Assembly: GCA_022495005.1 (NCBI GenBank)
Contig: JAGYXB010001997.1
Coordinates: forward strand, 3,162,001-3,226,000
Source of the DNA: Rhyacophila brunnea
Taxonomy: Eukaryota; Arthropoda; Insecta; Trichoptera; Rhyacophilidae
DNA length: 64,000 nt
Direction: 5' to 3'
Shown here: positions 45,689-56,831 of the stretch, piece after piece
How positions within the stretch are numbered: the stretch's first letter is position 1
How the letters are laid out: each line of letters opens with the position of its first letter
Made by a program: the position numbers and the translations under genes
Notes under the pieces: generated by a model
Seen by the model: the letters and a program-made list of their open reading frames with translations, nothing else
What the model was told of the DNA's origin: nothing
Database searches by the model: none

Positions 45689-47042
45689 GTCAGTATAATT
45701 CAGTACTTACTATTAAATCATTCAATAATCTTAGATCCAAGATTCACTGCTCTATAATCACTGGTAAGTTTTGTAAGAACAGTGATAATGGATGTAATTA
45801 TTTTTTTTTTGTAGGTATTTAATTAAAATGAAAGTCGAACATCTACTTATACTTTATAGTATACCTAAGTTATAAAATAACTCTCAACAATCATGTCCAC
45901 ATTACATATTTATACTTCAGTACTAATAGTAGGATAATTATTCATTGCGTAATTATGACGCACAAGTTTCCTGTTTATTTTTTTCATAATTCGTATTCTT
46001 GACTGTCATAAACCGCTCTTTACTAAACAAAGATATTCAATGTTCAAGTTTTCAATGTTTACAACTTGTATTCTAAATCCGGATTATTTCTAATATTGTC
46101 TTAATACAATATACCTACTTGCTTCAGTAATCCTATTCAATATTCTGCCCGATTTTGAAACGTGGTAGATATTATTTATACACTAAAGCCAATCAACAAA
46201 ATAACTATAATAATTGAAATTTTGGCAATTTTAAAGAATATAAACACTACACAATCGAAGATAGAATAATCTACCATTTCCCATACATTTTGGTATTAAA
46301 AATACATTTTAAAGTTTTGGTTTGTTTTAATTTTACGTAAAGTACGAGTAATAACAGTTACTTGGGACAGTGAGTATTCAATTCAGGAGTAAAGAAATAT
46401 AATTATGCAATAAAATGTTATAGCCATTTTTATTTAAAAAAAAAAATGTTTAAAGTGTCTTTGAATTGACTAACTTAAACATACTATACAAAAATTATTT
46501 TTGTAATCATCTTCTCAAAGTAGTTACCAAAAATATTGAAATGTATCTTGAAACTTTATCTGTAATTTTTACTAGATAAGGGATTTAACCTGCACTTATG
46601 GTTTCAGAGATGGGCACTGTATAATTTGAATGTAAAATTGACACAGATCATTATTTAACACAACCGATTATATTATATTATGAATGGCTAGCATGTATTA
46701 GGTACTCTTAAAAAGTAAGTCCTATATACTATAGTATAGTAATTTACGTATTCAAGTGAAAAGGTTAATTAGATAGGTACCTACTTTACTCTTTGTATTA
46801 ATTAAACCTAGCCGTCAACTTTGAAAAAAAAACAAATTTAACATTTTCCGACGCTGTATTTGAATTTGCACCTTCGGTTTAAGAACCAATTTATCAATTA
46901 CACTGCCGCGAGAAGAATAATTATTTACTTTTGCTTTACATAAGTTACTATACGAATTTCATTTTCGTATCACCTACTGTATTAAAGGGTTTATCTAAAT
47001 TCACAATTAACCTGGCAACAGTTAATACATAATATATTGGTT

Positions 47043-47402
47043 TAATAAACTATTTCTTTTATTCAATGAATAAGATACACGATTTGAGAATATAACATTC
47101 TATCTTAAATTAAAGACATTCTTTATATTGAATATACATGATTCGAAAACATCTCGTGCATATTCATACTAGAAAAAAATCATTTTTTAGAAAAAAAAAT
47201 ACGACACCCCACGGGTCAGTAACAATGCATTTCGATAACCATTTCATATAACAACTATTAAATTAAATCGTCATAATTTAATAAGATGCCCGTAGTTTAA
47301 CTGGAAAATCATACTGACGCGTAATATTTTTTTTCTTCTATAAAACGATTTTTTCAAGTGTGTATATGCAGAGATGTTTTCAAATTATGTATTATTTTAA
47401 TT
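47043..47402. mobile_element. TR-family element, copy 6
   Basis: It starts TTAATAAACTATTTCTTTTA and GATTTGAGAATATAACATTC, then TGATTCGAAAACATCTCGTG. The right side carries TATATGCAGAGATGTTTTCA in inverse order. The middle has the GGGTGTCGTATTTTT segment inverted (AATACGACACCCCACGGGTC) but the tRNA-like B box is nearly erased. Its interior closely parallels TR copy 2 (GATGCCCGTAGTTTAACTGG against its inverse). Confidence 0.65.
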
Positions 47403-47984
47403 ATCGTAATAATATACAATCATATAAACAGTACATATATATTTGAATTCTTAGAATGAGTAATGTAAAATATATTATATGCAATAGATTATGTAGCATT
47501 ATCATTTTACCAAAATTTTACTTGGCCCGTTTTCCAACTGATAAAGAATAATCCTCAAGATGATTTGTTGGCTTTGTTAAAGCTTTGAACTTTTTCGCAG
47601 AATTTCTGATTAAAATGTCTCATTCTTATGAGAGTAATAATTGTTATTTACAACGTGTATCCACCTATGTAATTATTCTAATGTTTGTTTATTCTAAAGA
47701 GTTTTGCATGATTTATATGTTGTCTTGTAAAGCAATATTATTTTCTCTTAAAATGTTATACGAAGGAAGATACAATTGTTATTTGAGTCTTGTGTACAGT
47801 TCATAACAAAGATTTATTATTTAAATTACCTAAACAATTAATTATTCTACTGTATATTAGTTTGTTCCTAATATTTTGAATGATCACACAAAATATAGAA
47901 CAACTTTACTCAAGAAATACAACAAAAAAAATGGTCGATTACCTACCCAGTAAATACTTAATCACAAGAAATATAATTAATTCT

Positions 47985-48295
47985 AACTTATATAATAATT
48001 ATTACAATATAGTAGGTAAAAACTTTATTAACTACCGATCAAGTCAAGGATCACAATAAAAATATTATAAAGTGTTGTACAAAAAACCATATCCCTAATA
48101 ACACAAACAATCAAACATTAATAATAGATAAATAATAATCAACAAATACTACATTCAAGAGGTGTAAAATCGTTAATACTGGGAAACAATGGTAACGTAT
48201 TGGAAATTTAATGGAGTTACTAATTTTCCCAGTATTGCCGTATTGACCAAATTCAAATTCCATCAAGTAAATTCGGTCGATAGTATTAACAAAAT
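47985..48295. repeat. Y-family fragment, copy 4
   Basis: AGTAGGTAAAAACTTTATTA and TCAAGTCAAGGATCACAATA match the interior of the 55.1-55.6 kb element. ATTCAAATTCCATCAAGTAA and TTCGGTCGATAGTATT at 48248-48290 match its outer arm. The opposite arm is missing. Confidence 0.6.
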
Positions 48296-48373
48296 AATCT
48301 TTTTGTGTTTGAAAACTTATAGAAATATAACACAAACATTTGTTATGTCTAGTTAAATACAGTTTATACAAAT

Positions 48374-48630
48374 TACTTTTGTGGCTCTACATCTTAGAGT
48401 GGACATAAGTAGCCTCAACTAGACTCCTCAATTCAGCAGTTCTTCTTCCTTCTTCAGTTGTGACAACAGCGCTAACACTGTCATTTACGTCTTCTCTCTT
48501 CGTGCACAGCGGTTTTCATCTGGTCCACAAACCATGATATGTCATGGTTTGCCTATAGCAATCGTTGGGTTTTTATATACTTGACAATGTTGGGTTTACC
48601 ATAAATCTTATATACCTCATGATTGTGTCT
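48374..48630 (-). repeat. GAA-tailed repeat Z, copy 2
   Basis: It matches 14957-15187: ACTTTTGTGGCTCTACATCT, CTCCTCAATTCAGCAGTTCT, TTTTCATCTGGTCCACAAAC and the CTCATGATTGT end. It lacks the GAA tail itself. It lies in the GPCR intron. Confidence 0.6.
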
Positions 48631-48986
48631 TTCTTAACTTCTTTATCTCATTTTTTAATTACCACATTTAAAATGCACGTTAATTACATCGATCGGCCGC
48701 CTGGTCATTACGCGCCAGGTGCGTCTTCAGCGTCCAAAGTATTAATCAAAAAAAATTATGAACAAAGTATTAAAAATTAATCGATTATCATAAGATACTC
48801 ACCCAATTTGACTGCACGTGCAAGAATTGACTTATCCTTTAAAATATAATAAATATTATAGATCACTTCTATCACAGACTATTTAAATCTGACTGACTTA
48901 AAAACATGCATACATAAATCCAACTATGCTATTTATTATCAATAGTAACACTTATTAATAATTATTAAATATATTATTGTTCTCAG

Positions 48987-49103
48987 GTGACAGTATCGAC
49001 AGTAAATATGTTAACTACAGTACTAAATGACAGTCCAGTTTTTCCGGAGGGAGAGGATGACCAGGCTGATCTTACGGGACCATTGCTTATGGACAGTCCT
49101 CAG
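48987..49103 (+). CDS. Class A GPCR, internal exon encoding the rest of TM3 and following loop
   Basis: The exon is 117 bp, phase 0 at both ends. It encodes VTVSTVNMLTTVLNDSPVFP, then EGEDDQADLTGPLLMDSPQ. Joined to the previous exon the hydrophobic run reads TAFLLL-VTVSTVNMLTTVL, one continuous TM3. The canonical DRY motif is not present at the expected place (LNDSP instead), which suggests a divergent subfamily. The acidic E-G-E-D-D stretch would sit in the second intracellular loop. It is bounded by TTGTTCTCAG and GTAACT. TM4-7 exons were not found downstream in the window. Confidence 0.72.
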
Positions 49104-49639
49104 GTAACTATAATTTATCATAACTAACACATTGTCTCAAGATCATGACATATCACATACTGTTCATTTTATCCATCAAATAAAATTTAATCAAGATATA
49201 TTCAATCAATAAAATGTCAGTATTATTGTATCACACAAATTAGAAAACAAACATATTCAAATATTCAAACATAAACAAATTCCTTTCACGACTGGCGTTA
49301 GGGTGTATAGTTTTATACTTTTATATAAATTTGTAATTTTCAAAATTTTATAAACTTTCAAATTTTGCAAATATCAATAACTTAAATACAATATTACAAA
49401 AATTTCATAGCGTGAATAATAGACTTAAAAATTAATAGTTTGGAAATCTTAAAAATATTTGAAAATATGAACGATGAGTGAAAATCATCTCGGCTACAAC
49501 GCGTTGAATCTGTCGGTGTGATTTTATTGTCTTTCACAAAACATATGTAACTTAATGTAGGTACTACGTTAAAGTTCCCACTACCACCCGTCATATATGC
49601 ACGGCCGCTTTCCATGACGCTTTAAACGTGTCTGAAAGA
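49104..49639 (+). other. Start of the next GPCR intron
   Basis: It begins GTAACTATAA. No acceptor with a GPCR-like frame was recognised between here and the window end, so the next exon is probably beyond the window or too divergent to see. Confidence 0.4.
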
Positions 49640-50070
49640 AGTGATTTTAAGTGCTCATTCCGTCTCGAGACGGAGCCGTACGGGACTGATGCTGCAACCA
49701 TGCACCGTAGAGCTTAAAGAAGAAAGTTAAGAAAGAAAATGTTTGTTTTTTGGACTGGCTCTGCTGTCCGCTGACGTTAAGCGCTTTGTGTACCCGCATG
49801 CTGAGTGTCACGAATTGAAATGGATGAGTCTACAGAAGAGTCGGGACTATCCCGCTCCCCATACGACGCTGCAAATTTCTCAAATGCCGCAAAGTTGGCC
49901 TCGGTTGCTACGAGATCTCCATGACCAATTGGGCCCGTGTGAGAACGGACCCTGGCAAACAGCTCCGCTCGTTCGAATTCCATAAGCGGGTAATATCATA
50001 ATCCCATCCCAGAGGATGTGTTCAACATCTTGGTGGTCAGTACTGCCGCATATAGCATCAGTGGGACATT
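49640..50070 (-). pseudogene. LINE C-terminal fragment with HC-type knuckle (Jockey/R1-like)
   Basis: The minus strand reads CGSTDHQDVEHILWDGIM (a C..C/H..C-like knuckle, usually C..C....E..H.L..C). After a frameshift it reads MEFERAELFARVRSHTGPIG, then EANFAAFEKFAASYG. The order matches LINE ORF2 ends. The first Cys of the motif is uncertain and stop codons flank it. It is GC-richer than its surroundings. Confidence 0.6.
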
Positions 50071-50360
50071 TTTTCTAAAAAAAACTTATCTGCTTGTCGC
50101 GTGTAACAAATTTGACTCGTCATGAGGCGCAGGTACAAATTACAAAATGTCGCATTGGCGCATGTCTTGACATGGCATCGCCTGTGCGCACGAAAGAGTG
50201 TTACAACATTGCGCCGGGTTTTTGACTTATGACAGTATCACAGTCGAGAGTTCATTATGCAACCGGGATACAATTTATTTATAACATTTTCTCGTACTCC
50301 TCTACTCAGTAGTTACTGTAACTTGGAAATTTTATCAGATGTCCCTTTCTCAGAGCATAT

Positions 50361-50615
50361 CGTCACTGTTCTGGCAGAAGACACTAATTCGAAAAAATAA
50401 CATATTGAGTTAGTTATACCAAAATGTTCCTTATTTCAAACTTTACCGTCTGGAAACCTTCTTAATAAATAAACAGTCTTTATTTTAAAGTCATCCTTTT
50501 TACGATTACTTAATAAACTCACATGATAGACAATTTCAAATATCTTAACAACTTCAAAGTCAAATTACTCAAAACTAGTATTCTTCAGTTAGTGTGTTCT
50601 GCCAGAACAGAGACG
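50361..50615. mobile_element. MITE family M, copy 2 (255 bp)
   Basis: It has the same termini as the 34.6-kb copy (CGTCACTGTTCTGGCAGAAG; CTGCCAGAACAGAGACG) and is flanked by ATAT on both sides. Internal blocks TACGATTACTTAATAAACTC and AACAACTTCAAAGTCAAATT are identical in all three copies. Confidence 0.82.
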
Positions 50616-52039
50616 ATATATTTAACTTTTTTTTAATCGACGCATCGAATTGACAATAATTTTATATATGGTGAATGAATACCAAATGATAGAAAAATAG
50701 TATAAAAATTATTTAAATATCACCAATGTATCTTATATGTATTCGAAAAAATATATAAAGATAAATTTTGTGAGGAAAGCACATCTGAATAAATATTCCA
50801 AAACGAAAATATCATCATGTATGCCATATAATTGAACTGGGACTTATACCCTTAGGCATTTCTGATTACAAAGTGCAAGACTCAAAGATTCTACATACAC
50901 AATATTTCCAGCTATACACAATGGTACATCATACAACTCAGCGAATATGTTATGAAATAATATTATTCAGAAACGTCTTTATGAGGTTTAATAAAATAAT
51001 GTAGCCAAACCATCATTCCTAAGTTTCTGATTTCAACTTTATTTATTTTACATATTATAATGAACATGACAAATTATAAATTCAAAGCGTTTACGACATG
51101 ACATACAGTAAGTGTTAACAATGCTTAACCATTCTCCTACATACGCTTACTTAATTAAGTTTTGGATTAATGTAAAAATATTATAGAAAATACGTTCGGC
51201 AAAACTTCTAGTGCGTATAAATTCGTTATCATTTACCACTCTACTCACTTGAAAAAAAATCACTCGTAACCCGCAGTTGAAAGATTTAAGTACCTTTGTT
51301 TTATTATCATCATTAAATACAATCAGTTTATTGTATGACAACTATCTGAAAATTCAAATTTTCTGGTGTATTGACAATGCTATAAAATGCTGCCTAGATT
51401 TAAATTTTTTTAACGTTTTGCCGGTCCGCCATTGAACCATTTTTAAACTTGGTTATCATTGTTGAATCAAACAATAGTATTTTTTTAGTTCTTTAAGAGT
51501 AGTCTGAGTTGAGTATTTACGTTGGACTTGAGAAATAATAATTATTCTGCTTGCAATCAGTGTTGCTAACTGTCATTTACAAAAATATGCCAGACGGGGT
51601 ACTAAAACGCTAGATATTTTGAAATTAAAATTGCAAATAAATTTACTTGTTCTACCAATAAATAAGTCAATACCAGTCATTTCGCATAATATCAAAAAAG
51701 TGCAGAATTCGAAAAATGATATACTACAATTATTATTGGCACACATTAAATTATATGATACCATTTCACTATGTTCCTATTGTTTCAATCATTAAATAAG
51801 GTTGTTTTATTTCTAACTCTACTAAAATAGGTACCGACCTACCTGCATTAAGTGTGTATCTGATAGTCAGAAATTGTGTGCGCATGAAAATAAATAAACT
51901 AAATATCTTGCGTATTTTCAGCATATTTAAAGCCGTTGAAGGCATCAAAAATGCTAGTAAAAACGCCATAAGCCAGATAAGCTAGATGCCTATCGAAGCT
52001 ATATATATATATGCTAGATCTGGCAAAAAAACGCTAAGC
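50616..52039. other. Gene-free stretch
   Basis: Several minus-strand ORFs of 62-66 codons lack motifs. An ATATATATAT run lies at about 52001. Confidence 0.35.
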
Positions 52040-52645
52040 GCTTGGCCACAGTGACGGGCGGGCAACGGCGCGGCGGCGTCTTGCAAAACTCAAACGTATA
52101 ACCGTGTGTATTATGCCCATTGATATACTACTGGATGAGTCATATGCTTCTTAAAACGACGCCCAATTTTCAGCGACTTGGCCAATGTTAAAACTTGCTG
52201 TTTTAATATCAGCGGACTTAACTCGATATAAGATCACTTAATATTTGTCTCGAAAACGACCTGGCAATAATTATGAGTAAGCCCGATCTAGCTTGCATCT
52301 TACTCTAACTAATAGTCAGCGCATGACGACTTGCTCTGTCCGCTCAGACATGAATTTTTGGTACCTTGCAAGCTTTGGGTTGCAGACACCCTTAGGGTCA
52401 CTATTCCAAGAACGCAAATTTAGTTTTACAGCCAGGGAAATACGGGTTGAATTCGGGAATCCACGTTAACGGTCTTAACATTTTTAAAATGACACTTGTA
52501 TGGGAACTCCTCATCTAGTAGTATATCAATGATTATGCCCCAAAAAAGACACTGTCTACGAAAATTTCACACACGGTTATACGTTTGAGTTGCGCAAGAT
52601 GCCGTCGCGCCGCTCCCGCGCGGCCACTACGTTCTTGCACCAAGG
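52040..52645. mobile_element. DNA element with GC-rich ~100-bp terminal inverted repeats
   Basis: The left side CGGCGCGGCGGCGTCTTGCA followed by ACTCAAACGTATAACCGTGT is mirrored by ACACGGTTATACGTTTGAGT and GCGCAAGATGCCGTCGCGCC at the right. TTGATATACTACTGGATGAG is mirrored by CTCATCTAGTAGTATATCAA. The interior (52150-52500) has no long ORF. Terminal bases and target duplication are unclear, so the superfamily is open. Confidence 0.7.
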
Positions 52646-53504
52646 CAACGCTGCTTGCCAATACGTTCATATCATGATTTTATATATACTCGTATTATAA
52701 GTTATAATAAAATAAAATACCTTATGAAAAAAACATTACCACCTATTCTTCAACCCTTTTACAGTAGGGCAGGTATAAGTATGTACCTCCACAGTTATCT
52801 ATATAAAATTGAAACTTTCTCTCAAAGTGAGAAAATGTTAGCAATAAAATCAAATCTCTCTGCTTTGACCTAGGGTAAAACTTTGATTGCCCAATGTCAA
52901 CATTCCGGTGAAATATTCAACTGGCAGGTGTTTGAGAGGCTCAAATAAACTTAGTCAAACTTAGATCACAGAAACAGAGTAATGGGATTTTCTGAAAGCA
53001 ATGTTCGGAATGTTTTATGTTTAAGTTGGTACACAGTAATTTAAGTTCTGCTATTTATAAGCAGCTTAATCAAAAATAATTTGCGATTTGTACATTGTAC
53101 GAAAATTAATTTGATTAAACGCCACTTGAAGAATCATGGTTAATATTATATCTTAAATTAAATTAAATTTCCCGCTAAATGTACTCAATAAATATGTATT
53201 TATGGCTACATCATTTGAACACAATGTGTATTTAGTCCTGATCAACGTTATTATCTAATAAAACCTATTTTAAAAAACTGAGGGTTACGTCCTTTTTCCT
53301 TTCTACAGTCGAGAAAAAATAAAAAATATACTGCTATGTATAAAAATTTATAAGCGTATTATTAAAGACAAAGTTATTAACAATAACTAATTATGTTATC
53401 TAAAACTATTATGTTATTTTGTTTTTATTAAATAAAAATGCGTTAGATCATAAACTAGACCAAAATTCTCTTTAAGTATGCACAGAAATGTATTATACTC
53501 GTAA
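52646..53504. other. Gene-free stretch
   Basis: The plus ORF at 52655-52873 (72 codons) has no motif or splice support. Confidence 0.35.
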
Positions 53505-53962
53505 TATGAAAATCATCAGCCGGGGTCAATCCACTGCTGGATGAAGGCCTACCCAAGCTTCTTACAACTGTCTCGGTCCTGTGTCGTTCGCTGCCACGTA
53601 TTTCCGCCGAACTTTATCAGCTCGTCAATCCAGCGGCTTTTAGGGCAACCCTGTGGCCATCCTTTCGGCGAGCAATGTGCCCCGCCCATCTACATTTCAG
53701 ATGTTTGGCAACGTCCATTACATCGCGTACTCGTGTCTGCTTCCTAACCCATCCGTTTCTCTTACGGTCCTTTCGCGTGATGCCCAACATACACCTCTCC
53801 ATGCCTCGCTGTGCGACTCTTAGCCTTTGGACATCTCTCGTGTTGAGGGTCCACGTCTCGCAGCCATACGTGAGCACGGGCAGCACACATTGGTTGAACA
53901 CCCTACGCTTAAGACATAATGGTAGGTCATTCTTGAAGATACTATTCAGACGTATATATTAT
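53505..53962 (-). pseudogene. RTE-like LINE RT C-terminus, best copy
   Basis: The minus strand reads FNQCVLPVLTYGCETWTLNT, RDVQRLRVAQRGMERCMLGI, TRKDRKRN and KCRWAGHIARRKDGH, then a frameshift near 53640. In the new frame it continues RWIDELIKFGGNTWQR to a terminal AFIQQWIDPG block and stop near 53510. This is the full post-RT C-terminal segment of insect RTE-type elements. The 3' UTR follows with CCGGCTGATGATTTTC-like sequence. It is GC-rich relative to its surroundings and one frameshift from open, so relatively young. Confidence 0.85.
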
Positions 53963-53969
53963 ATATATG

Positions 53970-54020
53970 TCATTATCTTGCCAGAGTCTACTCACTACTG
54001 GATAAAGGCCTGACATTAAT
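53970..54020 (-). repeat. Second RTE 3'-end fragment
   Basis: CTACTCACTACTGGATAAAG with GCCTG resembles the 3' end of the RTE element (compare CCACTGCTGGATGAAGGCCT at 53529). A different RTE copy was therefore nearby before the 53.5-kb copy inserted or recombined. Confidence 0.45.
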
Positions 54021-54347
54021 CCTTATTGTTCGATTACGTACATAAATATTGGTATGCAACAATGGAAACGCCAGTTCAATTAATAATAATGGTAGAGATG
54101 AGCGATTTAAATCAATTATTTATGAAATCTATATTAAGCCTTGGTTCAATTGAATTTTGTAATGACTACTACTTACACATGTATTATGATAATATAATCA
54201 ATCTTATATAAAACCTACGAGATTTCATTATTTTTTTTAAATTCCTTTGAAAACGGAAATTTAATTCAGTATAAAATATAAGATTTATTATTACCTACTT
54301 AACTATATAATGTATTTTGATATTTTCCACAGTTTTCTACAGTATCT

Positions 54348-54601
54348 CGTCACTGTTCTGGCAGAAGACACTAATTCGAAAAAAATACATATTGAGTTAG
54401 TTAACCAAAATGTTCCTTATTTCAAACTTTACCGTCCGGAAACCTTCTTAATAAATAAACAGTCTTTATTTTGAAGTTATCCTTTTTACGATTACTTAAT
54501 AAACTCATATGATAGACCATTTCAAACATTTTAACAACTTCAAAGTCAAATTACTCAAAACTAGTATTCTCCAGTTAGTGTGTTCTATTAGAACAGAGAC
54601 G
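54348..54601. mobile_element. MITE family M, copy 3 (254 bp)
   Basis: The left terminus is CGTCACTGTTCTGGCAGAAG. The right terminus has two substitutions (TTCTATTAGAACAGAGACG). The flanks are atct and atat. Length and internal blocks equal the other two copies. Confidence 0.8.
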
Positions 54602-55157
54602 ATATGCTGTCACCACTTTGTATATTATGTGCATAGATGAGTCATATAAAGTTGATTAAGGTAAACAAGTCCCTACGTGATTTTTTTACTTTAAGTCACT
54701 GGTCAGTATTTCCCCTTGTAACAATTGGATGTTAACAAATTGTAATATCCCGCGTAGTTTCTGTCGTATTGTAAGGCAGGAGAGATACACTATCATCCAT
54801 TACTAATCTTCCACAATAAAATAAGTATTGTAATTACAGATGTAGTAACTAAAAGTGAAATAATACATTTTCATAGTAAATAATCTCCTCTTTAGCCTCT
54901 ATCGAATGTAAATAAATTATGTGTTTTCTTTTCACCGCTTATTACCTTTTCGAAAATATCTCATCTTTCAAGCTTTTTGTCATCCATTTTGAAAGTAATT
55001 TTACTAGGTTACAACCTAAAATGATTTTTTTTCAATTACTCTAATCAATCTATTTATTATATTATAACATTAATACTATCGATCGAAAGTACTTGATGGA
55101 CTTTAAATTTAAATTCTAATGGATTTAAGTTTTGTACTATTCCATTTGAGTCATTTT

Positions 55158-55193
55158 TGCGACCCGGGTTTTGCCTTTCGGCATCTTCATGTA
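55158..55193 (-). other. Hammerhead-like motif, degenerate copy 1
   Basis: The minus strand reads ATGAAGA-T-GCC-GAAA-GGC-AAA-ACCC-GGGTC. It keeps stem II (GCC/GGC, GAAA loop), stem III (ACC/GGT) and C17. Two core positions (C3 and G12) are changed, so it should be inactive. Confidence 0.35.
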
Positions 55194-55471
55194 CTATGTG
55201 CACTTACCAAAAGGCAAATTCACACTGACAAAGAATACAGTTAACTTTGACTTATATAACAAATTAATACAATAAAGTAGGTAAAAACTTTATCACCTAC
55301 CTATTAAGTCAAGGATCACAATAAAAAATATAACAAACAAATCATGAATAAATAGTTTGTAAAAAACCCCTACCTTATCACTAATAATCATTAAATTACT
55401 AAATTATCACTAATAAGTTTGTGTTAACTGTATTGTTTTTGTTGTGTTTTTTCCCCTTTTTGTGAGTGCAC

Positions 55472-55514
55472 ATAGTGCCTGAAGATGCTCTAAGGCGAAA
55501 CCAGGGTCACAAAA
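55472..55514 (+). other. Hammerhead-like motif, best core copy 2
   Basis: It reads CTGAAGA (55479-55485) with all C3-U4-G5-A6-N-G8-A9 positions intact, then a weak stem II, GAA (55497-55499), stem III ACC-AG-GGT and C17 at 55508. One extra T precedes stem II. Stem I (TGC against ACA) is mostly lost here. Confidence 0.4.
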
Positions 55515-56230
55515 AACGATTCAAATGGAATAGTACAAAACTTAAATCCATTAGATGTATTTATTGCTTAAATCGAATCTATCTTTTTTTCAAGAATCAA
55601 GCATTTTCTTATATATAATAATTATTATAAAAATAACTCCAGTGTTTATTTGGTCCATATCTTATTTAGTGTAAAGCAAAATCATAGTTTACAAAGTCAC
55701 GCAGATTCTTAATATTTTAATCTATAAAGATTAAATTTCATAAGTTAAATGTAGCAACAGTAAATACAAACATTAGTTTTTTAAACCATTTGCTATTCTA
55801 AAATGTTTTAGTCTAATACTGGAACGTAAGCGCATAGTAATTAATTATTACACTAGGTAAAATTTGTGTGAAAACTAATTATCACTTTGTAAACAAACAT
55901 AAACCAAACAATAACAGCAATGCTTATGAATTCATAATTTTGTGTTAATATCGCATTTCGGTATTATCTCCTGACTTAAAATGTTAAATTTAATGCGGTC
56001 TCACGTGCAGGTAACTTTAATAAGTTGATTAGTGTTAACTAATGATTAAATAATTTCGTTGTTTTACGAAACATAGTTTAACTAAGCCACAGGTGGGAAA
56101 CCTTTTCATATTGGAAAATCGCATTATGTTAACTGTAATAGAAAAACGCTGTATTTAAATTAGCTTCAAATGTTCATTAAAAATACTAGGTAGGTACTAA
56201 CGTTATAATATTTTAAATTATTGTGTATTT

Positions 56231-56432
56231 AAGCTTTATATTATTCCATTTGAGTCATTTTTTGCGACCCCGATTTCACCTTTCGGTATCTTTAGGCACT
56301 ATGCGCTCTCAACAATGATAAATACAAACTGACACTGTCAGAAAATGACTCAAATTGAATAGTACAAAACTTAATTCCATTAGAATTTAAATTAAAATTT
56401 CATCAAGTACTCTCAGTTGATAGTATTCATAT
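56231..56432. mobile_element. Y-family short derivative, copy 6
   Basis: ATTCCATTTGAGTCATTTTT through AAAATGACTCAAATTGAATA is the inner arm pair. The outer arm AATTCCATTAGAATTTAAAT and TCAGTTGATAGTATT follows at the right only. A minus-strand hammerhead-like block sits at 56264-56298. Confidence 0.62.
56264..56298 (-). other. Hammerhead-like motif, degenerate copy 3
   Basis: The minus strand reads TGC-CTAAAGA-T-ACC-GAAA-GGT-GAA-ATC-GG-GGT-C-GCA. Stem I (TGC/GCA) and the G12-A-A core are kept. Stem II is ACC/GGT where copy 1 has GCC/GGC, a paired change. G5 is mutated. Confidence 0.35.
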
Positions 56433-56519
56433 TATAATAATGTGATGTAATTGGATATATAAAATAAATTTCCGGTGATTTATATTTCGTGACTATTTAA
56501 TTTAATACAGGTAACAATA

Positions 56520-56760
56520 ATTTATTCAACATACACATTTTAAAAACACTTCAAAAACATATATAAATACTAGAAAAAACTTTTTGAAAAAACGCCCAGC
56601 GGGACTCGAACCCATGCACACTGGATTTGCGTCAACGTGCTCTACCAACTAAGCTATATACATCCTATCTAATTCCGATGAAATTAAGTAAGTAGTAGTT
56701 TTTACATTTTTGAAGCGCTTCACAAATTCGTTGATTATATAAAAATAGTTTATTATAGTT
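56520..56760. mobile_element. TR-family element, copy 7, with tRNA-like module
   Basis: The left arm ATTTATTCAACATACACATT with TACTAGAAAAAACTTTTTG precedes a minus-strand tRNA-like module (56588-56665): TAGCTTAGTTGGTAGAGCAC (A box) and GGGTTCGAGTCCC (B box). The anticodon arm does not pair. The right arm is reduced to AATTCGTTGATTATATAAAA and ATAGTTTATTA. A V copy starts about 75 bases later, as with TR copy 4. Confidence 0.65.
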
Positions 56761-56831
56761 ATTATATAAAAAGTTCCCTGAAACTGGAAAAAGGCATGGA
56801 TGTATTAGTCTATTTAATAGAAAAATATTAA

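Larger units (their letters stand above)
45689..48986 (+). other. Intron of the GPCR gene (3,298 bp)
   Basis: It begins GTCAGTATAATT and ends ATTATTGTTCTCAG. It hosts TR copy 6, a Y-family fragment and repeat Z copy 2, in this order. The rest shows no further exon. Confidence 0.6.
55072..55555. mobile_element. Y-family element, longest copy (5)
   Basis: The left arm is ACTATCGATCGAAAGTACTT, ATTCTAATGGATTTAAGTTT and CTATTCCATTTGAGTC. The right arm inverts these up to CTTAAATCCATTAG and then stops. Inside the arms, on each side, lies a block related to GCCTGAAGATGCC...GGCGAAACC...GGGTC, and between them an AT-rich core with AGTAGGTAAAAACTTTATCA. It has no ORF. Such CTGAAGA/GAAAC blocks also occur in Penelope-like elements and other ribozyme-bearing retroelements, but class membership is not established. 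Confidence 0.65.

Noticed and set aside
45550..45822. ORF starting with ATG at 45550 (MVPGASLPPGG...)
   Set aside because: It overlaps the GPCR exon in another frame; only the other frame gives TM-like hydrophobic segments and joins in phase with the next exon.
49743..49985. Plus-strand 80-codon ORF as the next GPCR exon
   Set aside because: It is the antisense shadow of a LINE C-terminal fragment readable on the minus strand.
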